Shown: one piece after another, positions 10,902 through 22,692 of the stretch
How the letters are laid out: each line of letters starts with the position of its first letter
How positions within the stretch are numbered: the first letter of the stretch is position 1
NCBI GenBank assembly: GCA_025531455.1
Contig: JAMYHL010000005.1
Location: 868,001-932,000, forward strand
Direction: 5' to 3'
Origin: Apiotrichum sp. Y4204
Lineage: Eukaryota; Basidiomycota; Tremellomycetes; Trichosporonales; Trichosporonaceae
DNA: 64,000 nt
Notes under the pieces: model-generated
The model's input: the letters and a program-made list of their open reading frames with translations, nothing else
Databases searched by the model: none
What the model was told of the DNA's origin: nothing
Position numbers and translations under genes: made by a program

Positions 10902-11437
10902 TTGTGTATGTTGTGGAATCAGTATGGGCCGCTGCGATCTGGCGCCGAGTTGTAGCAGCAGTGCATGTCATCAGTATTGTCGACGCCGTGTAGCAAGGGA
11001 AAGTGGCGACGCCAGTGATAGGTTTTAGTGAGACGACATGAACAATGAGGTGCCCGTTTTACAACATCTGTTCCATGTTCCTCAGTGTACCCTTGCATCG
11101 CGTGTCCTTCAGACCCAGCACAGTATGTCTGTCTCAAGCACACCACTATGGCCACTATCTGCGTTCAGTGCACATGCTATACGTATATGCACAGCGTTGC
11201 ATGTGGTGACTTCCCACAAATTGCGTCGCTGCGCCTCTTCCGCATCCGGTGGACGCCACCTGGGGGATCCGCCGCCGCCCAGCGACCGCCTGGTCTTGTC
11301 AGAATTGCCTGCCCATCCGATCCGCAGCGACGAGAAGAGCGGACAAGAGCAAGGCATCCAGAGAATCCCCTCATACACATCCCACACCGCCTCTCCGATT
11401 GAGCGCCACTACCCGCGCTACTCCCTCTCCGCCCCAC
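10902..11437. other. Intergenic region
   Basis: About 540 bp between the HEI10-like gene and the long disordered protein. The frame used downstream stays open back to a GTG at 11249, and another frame shows a coding-like stretch near 11370-11530, so an upstream spliced exon is possible. No ATG-initiated exon could be assigned. Confidence 0.4.
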
Positions 11438-14400
11438 ATGCACCCGTGCATCCGCGGGACATCGCCCGGCGCAGGGACGAACGGCGTGTACGCGGCAGAC
11501 GACCCTCCCGGTCCGGGTCGCGCTTCCGCCGCTGAAGCGCGCCCGGGGGTGGGGGCACGGCGGTCCCTCGGGTCCCTCCAGCGTGCTGAGGAGGTGGAAG
11601 ACGGACATGGACATGGACACGGACAGGCATGGGACGACTCTGCGCACTGGCGCCCCCGGGACAGCGCGCGGTCGCCGAGACTCGGACGCTCGCCGTCGCC
11701 GCTTGGCGGGCTCGGACTGAGGACACACCCGCCCGCAAGCGAGTATACCCAGTATACCCCTGTGAGCCCGTACTCGCGTTCATATGCGCGCGACCCGCGC
11801 GACCCGTGCGATGCGTACGACTACGAGTACGACTACGACCACGGCATGTATGACCGCCAGGAGTATCGCCGCGAGGACCCGCGTCGCGACGAGTACCGCC
11901 GTGAAGGATACCGCCGCGACGACTACCGCTACGAGTACGGGTACGAGTATGACTACGAGTACGGGCACGAGTACCGCGGCATGCACCGGAGCGCGTCGGG
12001 GGGCGCGGGGCCGAGTCGCATGGGATACCTTTCGCATGCGGCGCGCTACGCCGCGCCGGCGCCAGTGCCCGCGACGCAGTACTGGTCCGCCTCGCCGCGG
12101 ACGATGGACGCGTACCCGCCTCTCCCGCCGACAGCGTCGACGGCGACGAGCCTCCTGCGAACGCGGTCGCGGACCAGTGATGGGCGAGGAAGCCGGGATT
12201 TGGACGGGCTGGACGGACCGCTGTCGTTGATGAACGGACACGAGCGACACGAGCGACATTCGCATGGACATGGCCAAGCACAGGTACCAGTACATACGAC
12301 ACCACCAGGTCGGCCGTACTGGACGCCGCACTACAGTCCTCCGACTGTAGCTGCGCGCTCGGCGGGCTGGTCGCCGCGCGCCGACTGGCAGTGGTCCGAA
12401 GCGCACCACCGCAGTCTGCCTCCTCTTGCGCACAGTCCGCGCAGCTCGCAGTTGCCGTCGATATCGCAGGATCCGTCGCTCGCCCTCCCGCCCATTCTCG
12501 CCCATCGCTCGCCGCAGGCGCGCATGTCACTTTCCCCCCGCTCGTCACGGATGTCGCTCACCTCGGGCTCACCAGCCGTCCCGACTCTTCCACCGCTCTC
12601 CGAGCTCCCGGTGCCCTCGGAGCCAATGTCTCCCACACGCACACTGCGCGCGTCGCCCCGCGAACCCCCGCAGCTGATCGAGCCAGAGTCCCCCCAAACA
12701 CACACTCTCGAGCGGACACCACACTCGCGCTCACCCACAAATCACTCGGTGCACTCGCATACTCCCCACTCACAGCGTCCCCTGCGCACACGACGACGCT
12801 CATCACAACAAGGCCGTGTTGACCCTCTGCCTGTCAACCATGCTAACCGTGATCCTTCCCCCTCCTTCAAGCCCTTCATCCCCAGTGGCGGTATCGCAGG
12901 ACAAAGCTCTGTGCGGCAAACGCGTTCACGGCGACCAATAGCACCGGCACCACAGCCACCACCTCCTCCAGTAGCGTCAGAGGACCCGATGCCGGACCGA
13001 GTCTCCCTGCCTACCCCACCTGCTGCAGCTCCTGCAGCGTCTCCATCTGGACGTCCAGCGCTATTGTCCATCCCGTCCCCGAAACCCTCTCCCAGGGCAT
13101 CACCCTCACATAATCGAATACCTTCTCCAATCATAATACCTTCCCCAATCCCCAAACCCTCTTCCACCGCCGCTGTCGAGCCTCCTGCGCCAGAGCCGCA
13201 GATCCGCGGTGACTCATCTCTTCCAGCACTATCGTCAGCGCCAGATTCTTCAGTCAAGGCAGAACTGGCACCATCAACACTGCCCCCGCTACCGCTCGTG
13301 TCGTCACCCGCGTCCTCACCGCTGACGCCGGTCGGGTGCATCTCCGAGGTGCCTTCCCCGGCGCCGTTTACGCCTCCATTTACTCCATCAGCACGAAAGG
13401 GCCGCATGAGCAAGGGCAAGGGCCGCGCCGAACCCGAGCGCCGCGTGCTGCCAGCACGAATCCGCCGCGCGGCGGGTGCTGGCGCGGAACAGGTGCGCGA
13501 CATGGAGGAGATGATTGTCGACTGGCTTGAACGCTATGGTACGTGTCGTGTTCCACCGCGAGGGCAGAGCTGACGGAGAACTAGGCGATATCAACAGCAA
13601 TGCGCCGACCAGCCTTTCCATCCGTTTGACGACCCTCCCTCTTGCGCTCGTGGAGCCGAAGCCTTACGTTGTGCAGCCAAGGGCAAAGTCTGTTGCGGAA
13701 CGGGAGTCTGACAAGCCCAATGCTGAGGCTGAGGCAAAACCTGAACCAGATGCCGAGCCAAAAGCTCAGCCTGAAGTGAAACCGACATCTTGCGTTCCAG
13801 CCAAGGGAACGGATGCCGCGCGCATCGAAACACCCTCGTGGATCGTGATCAAGGCGGGCGAAGATGACCAAATGGAGGCGCGCGAGGAGATGACCATCGG
13901 CGCGAGGAGTCCAAACAAACGCCTGCGCCACAGTGTTGTTGGCTCTCAGGTGGGTGATACTGTGCTTTCATTACTGACCCACCAGCCCTTGGAAGACACC
14001 TCTGACGAGTACTATGAACAAGCACACCGCAAGATGGAGGCGTTTGAGCGCCGCCAGGGTATCTACGAGATTGACAAGCTCAAATTCATGCGGCACAAAA
14101 TGAACGCCCGCATCGAGCTCCTGCGCAATCTCCAGACTTCGCAGTGGGCCACCGTCGTCGCTAACGTGCTCTCCCGCACGGACCGCAACGAGGCCTGGGA
14201 GCGTGGCCGCAAGAAGCTTGATGTCGTCGGCATCGACTGGCTGCGAAGGAGGATAATCCGCGAGGGCCTGGATCTGCTCAAGCGCTACGACCAGCTCCTC
14301 CCCGGCGCGAATGATCAGAAGAAGTGGGTTGACACTTGGTAGTCAAATGCTAACACTCAGACACCGCCTGCTGGACCCCAGCTACACGGCCTCGTCCCCG

Positions 14401-15465
14401 CTCGTATCGAGTGCGTCGCCGCCGCCTACCGCTCGGGGCACACCTGCGCTCGTCGAGGACGAGTCGCGTAAACGTGGGAGGCCGCGGAAGAGCACCCAGA
14501 GCGAGGACGCACCGGAGGAACACCCGCGGAAGCGGGGACGTCTGCCACGCTCAAGTTTGCATAGCGAGGGTCCCTCGTCCCGCCGCCAGTCACTGCAGAC
14601 GCCGCCTCCGCCGCCTCCCTCGGGTCGACCGCAGCGCGCGGCCGCAATGCGCACCCGTCAAGTCAGCATGTCGAGTCTCAGCGATCTAGACGTATCGTCC
14701 GAGGACGAGTCACCAGAGCCGCCACCGAAGTCGAGGCCACAGCGCGCCGTCCCGAGCGCCGTTCCGAGCCCTGTTCCCACTCCGCCATTACCGAAGCTTC
14801 GGATCAAGCTCGGTGGCGCAGGTGCCACCATCACCGCCATACCGTCTGTGCCAGCTACGCCTTCGCCTGCACCCCCCGCACCGGCGCAGCACGACTCGGC
14901 GAAGCCTCTCGCGGCACCTACGCCTTGCCCGGCTCCTTTGGCCGTCAAGCGTCGACAAGAGACGGTTGCCGCGGCGTCCCCGAAGCACACCATTCGTATA
15001 ACGCGCGAGAAACCGGCTACTCGATCCAGTGCTCGTCTCAGTGTAGGCAACGCTGCCCAGGCTACACCGTTTGGAGTCCCGCTTCCAGCGGGTGTGGAAA
15101 CTCAAGCAGAAGTAAGCTACAGTATTTGGAACGTAGCTGACGGTCAGTTTTCAATTAGCGGTGTGGATGACATCCGCCCGATTATCGCTGCGCGCCTGAG
15201 CCAGGAGTCTGCTCCGGCGTCGAACGACACACTTCTCGACAGCTCGCTAGGCGTCGAGCGGGCATCTCTGGAGGCCCACGGAGCCTCGCCTGGCACTTCC
15301 CTCTCCCCAATGTCGTCGCTGCCGCCTGGCGATACTGATCCGGCATCCGTGCGGCGCACAAGAGGCAGTGTGGGCGGCGTGAGCCAGGACACCGAAGAGG
15401 AGATGCGCGACATGGAGGGCGTGGAGGCGAGCGTGTTGAACATCGACGGCAGCGACAGCATCTGA
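11438..15465 (+). CDS. Large disordered, probably nuclear protein with AT-hook-like patches
   Basis: Four exons (11438-13538, 13585-13949, 13986-14323, 14361-15465) encode 1302 residues. Residues 1-690 are low complexity: a His/Gly run, a Tyr/Arg/Asp/Glu block (DEYRREGYRRDDYRYEY, around 125-180), then long Pro/Ser stretches. A structured helical module spans about 825-930 (EDTSDEYYEQAHRKMEAFER, then MNARIELLRNLQTSQWATVV), preceded by an Asp/Glu segment. AT-hook-like basic patches follow (RKRGRPRKS, HPRKRGRLPR). The helical module reminds me of SAS4-type subunits of chromatin complexes, but this is weak. The 36-nt intron 13950-13985 is stop-free and in frame, so it could be retained. Start is the first ATG in the open frame. 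Confidence 0.65.
11810..11985 (+). repeat. Degenerate TAC/GAG/CGC-rich tandem block
   Basis: Imperfect repeats of gactacgagtac and gagtaccgccg type encode alternating Tyr, Arg, Asp and Glu. The block lies inside the first exon of the large disordered protein. Confidence 0.75.
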
Positions 15466-15691
15466 GTTAGAGCCTCAGTCCAACCAATGTTCAGTGCTTC
15501 TGCAGAGAGGTTACGTATGCCGTTCATAGATATGTAACCGGCGTCATACGGAGCCGGAATGTATCGTATTACCAGTAGCCTAAGCCACTGTCGTCGAGCT
15601 ATCCAACAAAAAAAAGAAGAAGAAAACAGTCATGACTGTGACCGCGTGAATTACTTGTTTTGACACGACCTGTGGGTAACCACTCCCATGC

Positions 15692-16240
15692 CTAGCTTTC
15701 ATCTTCCGTCACCTCCGTCACCTCCTCGAGGTCGGACGCCCTTGCCCTGCGGCGCCGCCTTCCGGATGACGACGGCGGACGGCTGCGCACCGGAGGACCG
15801 GGGTATGGTGGTGGGGGATCGAGCTCGTCGTCGAGTGGAGACACGGCCGCCGGGGACATTCCACCGTGGCGGAGGGAGGACGAGCGGGGTGGGACAGCGC
15901 CGGCGGAGAGGTACGAGGGCGAGGGTGATCCTGGGGCGGAAGAAGACGGCGACGACGAAGCGGACGGCGAGGGCGAGACAATGACCACGCCGTTGGTCTC
16001 GTACACGATTTCCGAGGAGAAGTATTTGCGCTCCTGGGTATTCTTTCCGCCGCGGACGCGCTCGACGCCGCGCTCAATCCCGCGCTCAGCGAGGGTGACC
16101 AGATCGTATACCCCGCGATAGACGAATGAGCGCTGCGGCATGCGCATGGAGCGGGTAAGGCGCGACGGACCGGTGGGTGAGTGGTAATCTGTGTGGGCGT
16201 CGATGCTGGCGCGCACGGCGCCGATGATTGCCGTCGCCAT
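15692..16240 (-). CDS. Small protein of unknown function
   Basis: A single open frame; from the ATG at 16240 it encodes 182 residues. The N-terminal half looks conserved in character (MATAIIGAVRASIDAHTDYH, then RSFVYRGVYDLVTLAERGIE); the C-terminal half is Ser/Pro-rich with a PPPPYPG motif and a basic patch GRRRRRARA, and ends in an acidic tail. The frame remains open and GC3-rich for about 40 codons upstream without an ATG (to about 16357), so a spliced 5' exon probably supplies the true start. It is convergent with the preceding gene (226 bp apart). No family is recognised. Confidence 0.55.
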   Translation of the reverse strand: MATAIIGAVRASIDAHTDYHSPTGPSRLTRSMRMPQRSFVYRGVYDLVTLAERGIERGVERVRGGKNTQERKYFSSEIVYETNGVVIVSPSPSASSSPSSSAPGSPSPSYLSAGAVPPRSSSLRHGGMSPAAVSPLDDELDPPPPYPGPPVRSRPPSSSGRRRRRARASDLEEVTEVTEDES

Positions 16241-17910
16241 TGGGCCTGGGGGGCGGGGATGCAGACGCGGACGCGGGATCAGGGAGGCGCGCTCGGCCGC
16301 GGAGAGGGGCTGCGTGAATACGACGGGCGTGAATATCTTGACGGATTGCAAGTGCAAGTCGGTGCTGGAGGGATAGAGATGGAAATGGTGGGGCCGCCCA
16401 CTTGCCAGATATCTATATCTATGTGTGTCGAAGACAGCACCAAGATGGCACTGTTGGATGTTGGAGGCTGCCAGCTGCTGGGAATGGCGCTGGAACGATC
16501 ACAATCAGTGTGATCAGCGTTGATCAATATCAGAGGATCAGAGGCGTGATATGATCGCCGCACCGCCTCAATTGGCGTCCACCTCGCAACGTTGCTTTGT
16601 TGGCCGTCATCTAGTTTCATGGCAGTCTATGCATCATGGGAGCGGCACTCGTGGGCGATATCAGCAAGAACCACCCAAATCTGCCAAATCCGGGAAAGAG
16701 CTGGCTGGCAATCGTCAAGCCTCGCGTGTCCCAGCGCCGCATGCGGAAAAATGGGCGACAGCATACGCACACCGACGCCGTGATGTCGCTTGTGCGGTGG
16801 TTGCCGCTCCGAGACGGATGATCAACCGATCCGTGATCAATCCCAGTGTCATCAGCGGCGAAGTGGTCGAGGTGCCCTGCTGGACCTGATGATTGCGGGC
16901 TGACGGTCGCTTGGCACGCAAGTTGCGCCGAGGCCGTCGCCGAGGAGCGCCGCGGCGGTCGCCACTCGTTGCCGGTTGCCGCCCCACTTGCCGGTTTGAC
17001 AACGTGCCGTACGCCCGCCCTCCCTGCCGTTCATCAGCCTGCTACGCCGAGGTCAGCAACCCCGCGTGACGATCGAGCGACGTCAGGACACCAGGTGAAG
17101 CGTCAGAGGCGTCAGTGGAATCAGTCCAGAATATCATTATTTTCTGGGACAACTAAATCACCGTTCATCGTCATGAGTGTGCCTCGGATCGCGGATTGCT
17201 TCTTTCGTCTTTCGACCACTGCCCGCCACGCCGCGGCGAGCTCGAGCTCAGCCTCGCCACCGTGACGAGCGGCGTAATGAAAGAATATAATGCGCGGAAC
17301 GGAATGAGTATCTGGGAAATCTATCTCCAGCGCTCGCAGCCACCCAGCCGCAGGCAGTGGTGTGGAGGGCGGCTTGGACGCTGGAGGAGGGCTGAATGAT
17401 GGCTTTGAAAGATTTTGTGATCGGCTGATCGACTGCCAGGAAGCGTTCCATCTCCGAAAGCCTTCCAACATTCAAATATTCAAACTCTGTTCTGGGTGGC
17501 GTGTGATCATCACTCAATCTGGATAAATTTGATTCCGAGAACTCAATCTTGAGGCATGTTTACACGTGTAGTTTTTATCAGTAGAACTGTCCACCCCTTC
17601 CTAAACTGCTTACATGCGCAAACCATGTGCAGATCAGCACTCAGCGTTGCAGCGTATGCGTGCAATCTGCCTGGCAGTGAGCAGCCAGCTGCAGCCAGGG
17701 GCCACAAGCACCCCCGCACACACGCTGTCGGTCCTTCCAGCATTCAGCGTCCAGCGTCGCGGCCAACGGCAGCATGGCAGCATGGCAGCATGGCAGCACC
17801 GGCTCGGCCACTCGCTCACGCGCGGCAGCTCGCCAGCGACCCTTGACACTCGCTCGTCGCTCACCACCTTGTTCCTCCCTTCCCTCGTCTCACCCCAAAA
17901 CCCATCCACC
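16241..17910. other. Intergenic, long upstream region of NAC alpha
   Basis: About 1.7 kb. The left part probably holds a 5' exon and promoter of the small unknown gene; the right part (17600-17910) is a CT-rich leader before NAC alpha. An ACACGTGT element occurs near 17563. No coding gene is seen. Confidence 0.5.
17768..17799. repeat. 8-bp tandem repeat, about four copies
   Basis: The unit ggcagcat is repeated three times, with a fourth copy ending in c. It lies in the probable 5' leader of the NAC alpha gene and introduces several upstream ATG triplets in different frames. Confidence 0.85.
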
Positions 17911-18692
17911 ATGTCCGTCGACGCGCAGCTCGAGAACCTCTCCCTTGACGAGACCGCCGGCTCGGGCGTCACCGTCGAGATCCACTCGCGCCCCGAGCGC
18001 AAGGCTCGCAAGCAGCTCGAGGGTCTCGGCCTCAAGAAGGTTCCCGGAATCCAGCGTGTGACCCTCCGCCGCCCCAAGAACGTCCTTCTCGTCGTCGCCC
18101 AGCCCGAGGTCTACAAGGCCCCCGGATCCGACTGCTACATTGTCTTTGGCGAGGCCAAGGTCGAGGACCCCACGTCGGCTGCCCAGATCAACGCCCAGCA
18201 GCAGCTCCTTGCGTCCACCCAGGCTGCCCAGGCTGCCCACGCCCAGGGTGGCTTCAAGGACGGTGTCCCCCAGTCCCTCGAGGACCTCATGGGCGGTGAC
18301 GAGTGAGTGTCTTGCCGAGATGGGACCACGATGCCAGTGGTTTCTTTTTTTTTTTTTCTCTGGTTCTTTTTTTTTTTCTGGGTGCTGGCTGGTTTTTCGC
18401 CCTCACCGCCAATTGCACCCTTTTCACCACGGCGAATCAACCTGAATGTGATGTTGACACCTTCCAGGGCTCCCGCCGGCGACGAGTCTGGTGAGAAGAA
18501 GGCCGCCTCCGCCGGCGGCTCGGACGAGGACGTCAAGCTCGTCGTTGCCCAGACCGGCTGCACGGAGGAGGCTGCCCGGGAGGCCCTCAAGGCCGAGAAC
18601 GGTGACCTCATCAACGCCAGTGAGTCACAATGGCAACATGCCTGTGGCATGCTTCACATTACTGACCATCAGTCATGCGCATCGGCGCTTAA
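17911..18692 (+). CDS. EGD2: Nascent polypeptide-associated complex subunit alpha
   Basis: Three exons (17911-18302, 18468-18619, 18673-18692) give 187 residues. The NAC domain is clear at about 20-85 ([47 protein letters not shown]), and the C-terminal UBA domain at about 148-187 ([29 protein letters not shown]). The protein pairs with NAC beta at the ribosome exit tunnel and shields new chains from wrong targeting. Intron 1 is 165 nt and contains two T-rich tracts (T12-13). The last exon is only 20 nt and supplies the final six residues and the stop. The ATG context (ccaccATGTCC) is strong, as expected for an abundant protein. Confidence 0.97.
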
Positions 18693-18966
18693 AATCCTCT
18701 AGGTTACTAGGTACTAGGATGATGTACGAGGGCACGTAACGTAGCAGGGTAGTGTAAATTACATTGGTCCCATGCATGTGCGCGTGAGAGGTTAAGATAC
18801 TACGATGGGTGCTGCAAGGCCATGGTGTGTGGTCGTCGTCGTGTGGACGTAGGCGCACACGAGCTGAGGGGGGGCCGTATTCCATGAGGACGGCGTGACA
18901 TCTGTGATGCGTCCGAGAGGGTATGCGGTGATGATCTGCGGGGTATAGGTCGCGTCGGGTGTACAT

Positions 18967-19797
18967 CTACTGTTGCTCGCGCTGTTGGGCATGGAACTGG
19001 CGCGTCAGCTGGGAACTAGGCCTCACAGCTTAAGTGATAAACTCACAATATCACGGAGCTGTCCGTTTGCCTCCTCCATCTTCTTCTCAAAGTACTTTGC
19101 CTTCTTGGTCAGGTTTGTCACGTCCTCGGCCAGCGTCGCCTCCTGCGCCTTGTGGCGCGACGCGATGGTTTCCCGGGGCTGCTCAATGAACCTGTTGTGT
19201 CAGATGTGAACATATGAAGTGGGTGAGAGGGGCAGCGTTGTAGATAATCAAACACGGGAGCCGCAAGTGTCGAGACCGCAGGTACTACTCAGCACATGTG
19301 GCTTGTCGCGCTTTTGCAATGGTACAGGCTGCAGTCGCGCCTGTAGTGCCTACAAGTGTGTGTCACATTGACGACAATGTCAGAGTATCCAATCAATGTG
19401 CAGCTGTGAAGAGAAGAGAAGACAGCTGCGCACGCGCGGAACTCTCTCAACACTAAAGGCCAACGCGACGTAGACCATGTCATAGAGACCAATGGGACCA
19501 GCACGACAGGGCTGCGCGCGCGTTTCGCTCCCCACACACCCACTCCTCGCCCCGACTTACATCTTGCCTACGCCGCGGAACATCTTGTCTTCGTCCGCGG
19601 GGATGGTGTTGAGCTCGCGCATCGTGAGCTCGAGGATCTTACGCTCCTTCTCCTTGCCCTGGATCTGGGCGCGCACAATCTGCAGCTCGCGCTGCGACCC
19701 AATCGCCTGCGTCTGGATCTGCTGCAGGATCTGGCGTCAGTGAGTGACCGGGAGCTGGGCATACCTTGCGGAGCGTGTCGTCGGAGAGGTTGGACAT
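18967..19797 (-). CDS. PFD1: Prefoldin subunit 1
   Basis: Four exons (19765-19797, 19561-19730, 19047-19191, 18967-18996) give 125 residues, typical of a beta-type prefoldin subunit. Two coiled-coil helices flank the short central strands: residues 12-50 (QQIQTQAIGSQRELQIVRAQ), the hairpin MFRGVGKMFIEQPRE, and the second helix (EDVTNLTKKAKYFEKKMEEA). Prefoldin is a hexameric jellyfish-shaped chaperone that hands unfolded actin and tubulin to the CCT chaperonin. Intron 2 is long (369 nt) compared with the 33-nt first intron. The gene diverges from the oxygenase gene across a 482-bp spacer. Confidence 0.95.
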
Positions 19798-20279
19798 GGT
19801 TGTGGTGTGGTGGAGACTGTCGTTGGTCGTTGAGTTGGACGTTCAGTGTCATGGATCTTGGACGACGACGACGATGTCAGTGGAGGCTCGCGGAAGTATT
19901 TTGGATTCGCGAAATGAGTGCATTGAGTGCGCGTCGAGCGTCGAATTGGGTGTGGTACTCGCTCTTGGAGGGTGCAGACACGTCCACCAGATGCAGAGTA
20001 CCAAGTCTCGATGTCCCCTATTTGTCGAGCCCATGCTATTCGGGCATGTTCTGACGCGTCACACCTTGAAGAGTAAGGCGAGGAGAGCGCAGAGTGGCTG
20101 CAATAACGAATGCGATGAGAATCCTATGAACATTGTCGACGCGTAGCAGCCACGGGGGGTGCCTGGGGCAATCTGGCAGATCAATCCTCGAACCAAACAC
20201 GTAACCCGGGTTTGACCGCAAATACAAACGGTTTGAGTGGCGAGCAGCTTGCGAATTGCCCACAACCCACACCATCACA
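19798..20279. promoter_or_regulatory. Divergent promoter region PFD1 / oxygenase
   Basis: This 482-bp spacer separates two divergent starts and must contain both promoters. No canonical TATA, CCAAT or CACGTG element stands out. Confidence 0.45.
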
Positions 20280-21724
20280 ATGGCACCGACCGTCGTGAAC
20301 CTAGACGTCTTCCTCGCGGACCCGAACTCGCCCGCAGCATTGGACGAGGCGCGGGCGGCCGCCGAGTCGCTCATTCTGACTGGCGCGCTGGTGGTACGCG
20401 ACTCGCGCGCGACGTCCGCCGCAAACGACCGCTTCCTCGACCTCTTCGAAGACTACTTTGCGCTCCCGCACGAACAGCTCGAGAAGGACGAGCGGCCAGA
20501 GGTCGGATACCAGGTCGTAAGTCCGAGATGCGACGGCGCTGACTATAGGGGACGACGCTTGAGAACACCGAGAAGCCGAAATGCGGTCGTGACGACGAAT
20601 GTCTCGCCGTCATTGCCAGCTTGGATCCCGCTGAGAGGCCGCTCGACCTCAGTGGCCACGGAGCTGATCCCAAGTGCCGGTAAGCTGAGCGTTCTTGAAG
20701 GTTCTTTGCTGACCCCAGATTCTTTCATCGCATGGCGGAGCAGCCGCCCTACGAGTCCAAGTTCCCTATCTCTACGGCGCCCAACGTCGTTCCCGAAGCG
20801 TTCAAGGACTTGTGGGACGCGCGCCTGAGCGAGTGGGGCGGGCTCATCAAGCAGTCGTGAGCATTGGAGGGGGGCTGGACTGCTAAGCTAACCGCAGTGT
20901 TGAAGGCGTTGCGCGTATGGTTGCGGTTGGGCTGGGCCTCGAGGAGAACACCTTCCTCAATGCCGGCCGCTACGGGTCTCACCTCCTCGCGCCGACGGCG
21001 ACTGACCTCGTCAAGTACGGTCAACGCGATACGTACGTGAAAGGCTATTCTTTTCCTTTTGTCAAGTTACGCTGACGACCACAGGATCTATGCCGGCTTC
21101 CACACCGATCTGAACTTCCTCACCATCCACGGTCGCTCACGATACCCCGGTCGTAAGTCCAGTTGCGGAGTTACCGATCTAACTGTCAGTTAACATTTGG
21201 GCTCGCAACACAGGGAAACGTATCCCGGCAAGTGTCCCCGACGGCTGCCTCCTCGTACAAGCTGGCAAGCAGCTTGAATGGCTTTCAGGAGGTCTCATCA
21301 AGGGTTGGTGGTGGCTGGAGGAAGAAGGCAACTAATATACAGCTGGTTTCCACGAGGTCGTGTGCAACGATGCTACCCTCGCTGTAAGTCTGCTGTACTG
21401 TTTCCCAATTCTTCAGCTGACACTCAGGCAATTGAGCGCCGCAAAACGCAGTATCCCGACCGTCCTCTCATCCGCATTTCGTCGACCTTCGTGAGTGCAG
21501 CCTCGATGTCATTTACTGACTTCAGTTTTGGCACCTCACGCCCGACTTCCACCTCGCCCCTATGCCAGAGCTGCGGAAGCGTGCCGAGGACCGCTTCGGA
21601 CCACAGAAGGCATATGGGGAGAAGTTTGTCGGTGACCAAGTCCGAGAGTGAGTACAACCGGCTCCACGATAGCTCGATCCGGCTGACAATCAGGGAGCTT
21701 GGGCTCATTGCGCTCATGTCGTAG
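20280..21724 (+). CDS. 2-oxoglutarate/Fe(II) oxygenase, isopenicillin-N-synthase-like
   Basis: Ten exons (20280-20516, 20549-20679, 20719-20856, 20898-21032, 21085-21152, 21190-21303, 21343-21383, 21428-21490, 21526-21647, 21694-21724) give 359 residues. The iron ligands are visible: HTD in GFHTDLNFLTIHG, and the distal His in AGFHEVV. A likely 2-oxoglutarate-binding Arg lies in RISSTFFWH. The N-terminal DIOX_N-like region includes EDYFALPHEQL. The fold is that of plant and fungal small-molecule dioxygenases; the substrate is unknown. No other biosynthetic genes lie nearby, so a secondary-metabolite cluster is unlikely. All nine introns are 32-53 nt and each restores the frame. Confidence 0.88.
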
Positions 21725-21796
21725 TCGGTACTATGTCCACCTGTGCTATAATCTCACATGTACCCATCAATATATCTATACAACCATGGCATCCCC

Positions 21797-22365
21797 TCAC
21801 TTCCCCTGCTCCATTTGCTCGAGCTGCGCAACGAGCGCGTCCATCGGGTCAACCGGTATGCTCTTCGAGGGAGACTCGGTAGGCGGCGCGGGCCCGCTCG
21901 CTGATGTGGGCACGAGCACGCTCTGGGGATTATAACCCGGCGCAAGGCGGTGCAATGCTGCCTTCTCCTTCTGCTCCTCCTCGACCTCACGCGCGTGGAG
22001 GACGGCCGCGAGACGCGCACGCTTCTCTGCAATCGCCACCTGCGGTGGCGGCTGCAAGCCGAGGACGTGCTGTTCTAGCGTAAATGGGTATACGAACTGC
22101 AGAAGGTCAGCGTGCTAAACAATCCCATGAACACAGCACGTACATAGGCGGTGATGTCGTCTGGGAGAGGGTGAATGTCATTTGGGAACTCGATCTGGGT
22201 GTGAGCTCGAGTGGTCTACAACAGCAGCTCACTGGAGGGGGAAGCCAGAGCGACGGTGATTTGATGAGCGGTACAGTTGCTGCAGCGGCATACTGCTGCG
22301 GTACAGGGCCTGGTGTGAGATGTGTTAATTCGGAGCAGCTCACCTATTTGTGATGTCGATGCCAT
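21797..22365 (-). CDS. Short conserved protein of unknown function
   Basis: The last exon (21797-22096) and a middle exon ending at 22144 are well supported: IEFPNDIHPLPDDITAY joins across a 47-nt intron to FVYPFTLEQHVLGLQPP, followed by a charged helix (IAEKRARLAAVLHAREVEEE) and a disordered tail ending DALVAQLEQMEQGK. The first exon is uncertain: an ATG at 22365 (MASTSQI, donor GTGAGC at 22343) can join only with an unusual GAG acceptor before 22205, because the better CAG acceptor before 22194 breaks frame. The product would be about 130 residues. I do not recognise the family. It diverges from the eIF2B beta gene. Confidence 0.55.
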
Positions 22366-22692
22366 GGTGATGAGTGATGGTGAGGAGGTAAACGATGGCG
22401 GCGACGACCATGACGATGACGCACGGCCGTGACCCTTGGCAGCCTTGGTCATTTGGGATGGCAATGCGGTTGATTAGGTGACAATTGTAATCTCATTTCC
22501 GGCTTTGTATTGTGTTTCCAATTAGGAATCCCCCCCCCCACGTGACTTTTTCAGAAGTCTGTCCAAGTCGAGTCGCGGAAAAGATGACAATGACCGCGAC
22601 GGACGTGCTTTGTCTTTGTGTCCGATCCGTCGTTGTGTTTGCTGCGCTTAACCCACTCCACTCCCCCTTCCACCCTCTACGACAAAAGCAAG
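22366..22692. promoter_or_regulatory. Divergent promoter with CCAAT box and CACGTG E-box
   Basis: The 327-bp spacer between two divergent starts contains CCAAT at 22518-22522 and CACGTG at 22539-22544 (as CACGTGAC), preceded by a run of C. CACGTG is the core site of bHLH factors such as Cbf1, and CCAAT that of the Hap complex. Function is inferred from the motifs and position. Confidence 0.5.

Noticed and set aside
11249..11437. Extension of the large disordered protein to 11249
   Set aside because: The codon there is GTG, not ATG; the first ATG in the frame is at 11438.
11418..13503. Long minus-strand ORFs across 11.4-13.5 kb
   Set aside because: They are antisense shadows of the large disordered protein, Arg/Gly/Ala-rich with no start or intron support.
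20280..21724. Secondary-metabolite gene cluster around the oxygenase
   Set aside because: The neighbours are housekeeping genes (prefoldin, eIF2B beta), with no synthase or transporter nearby.
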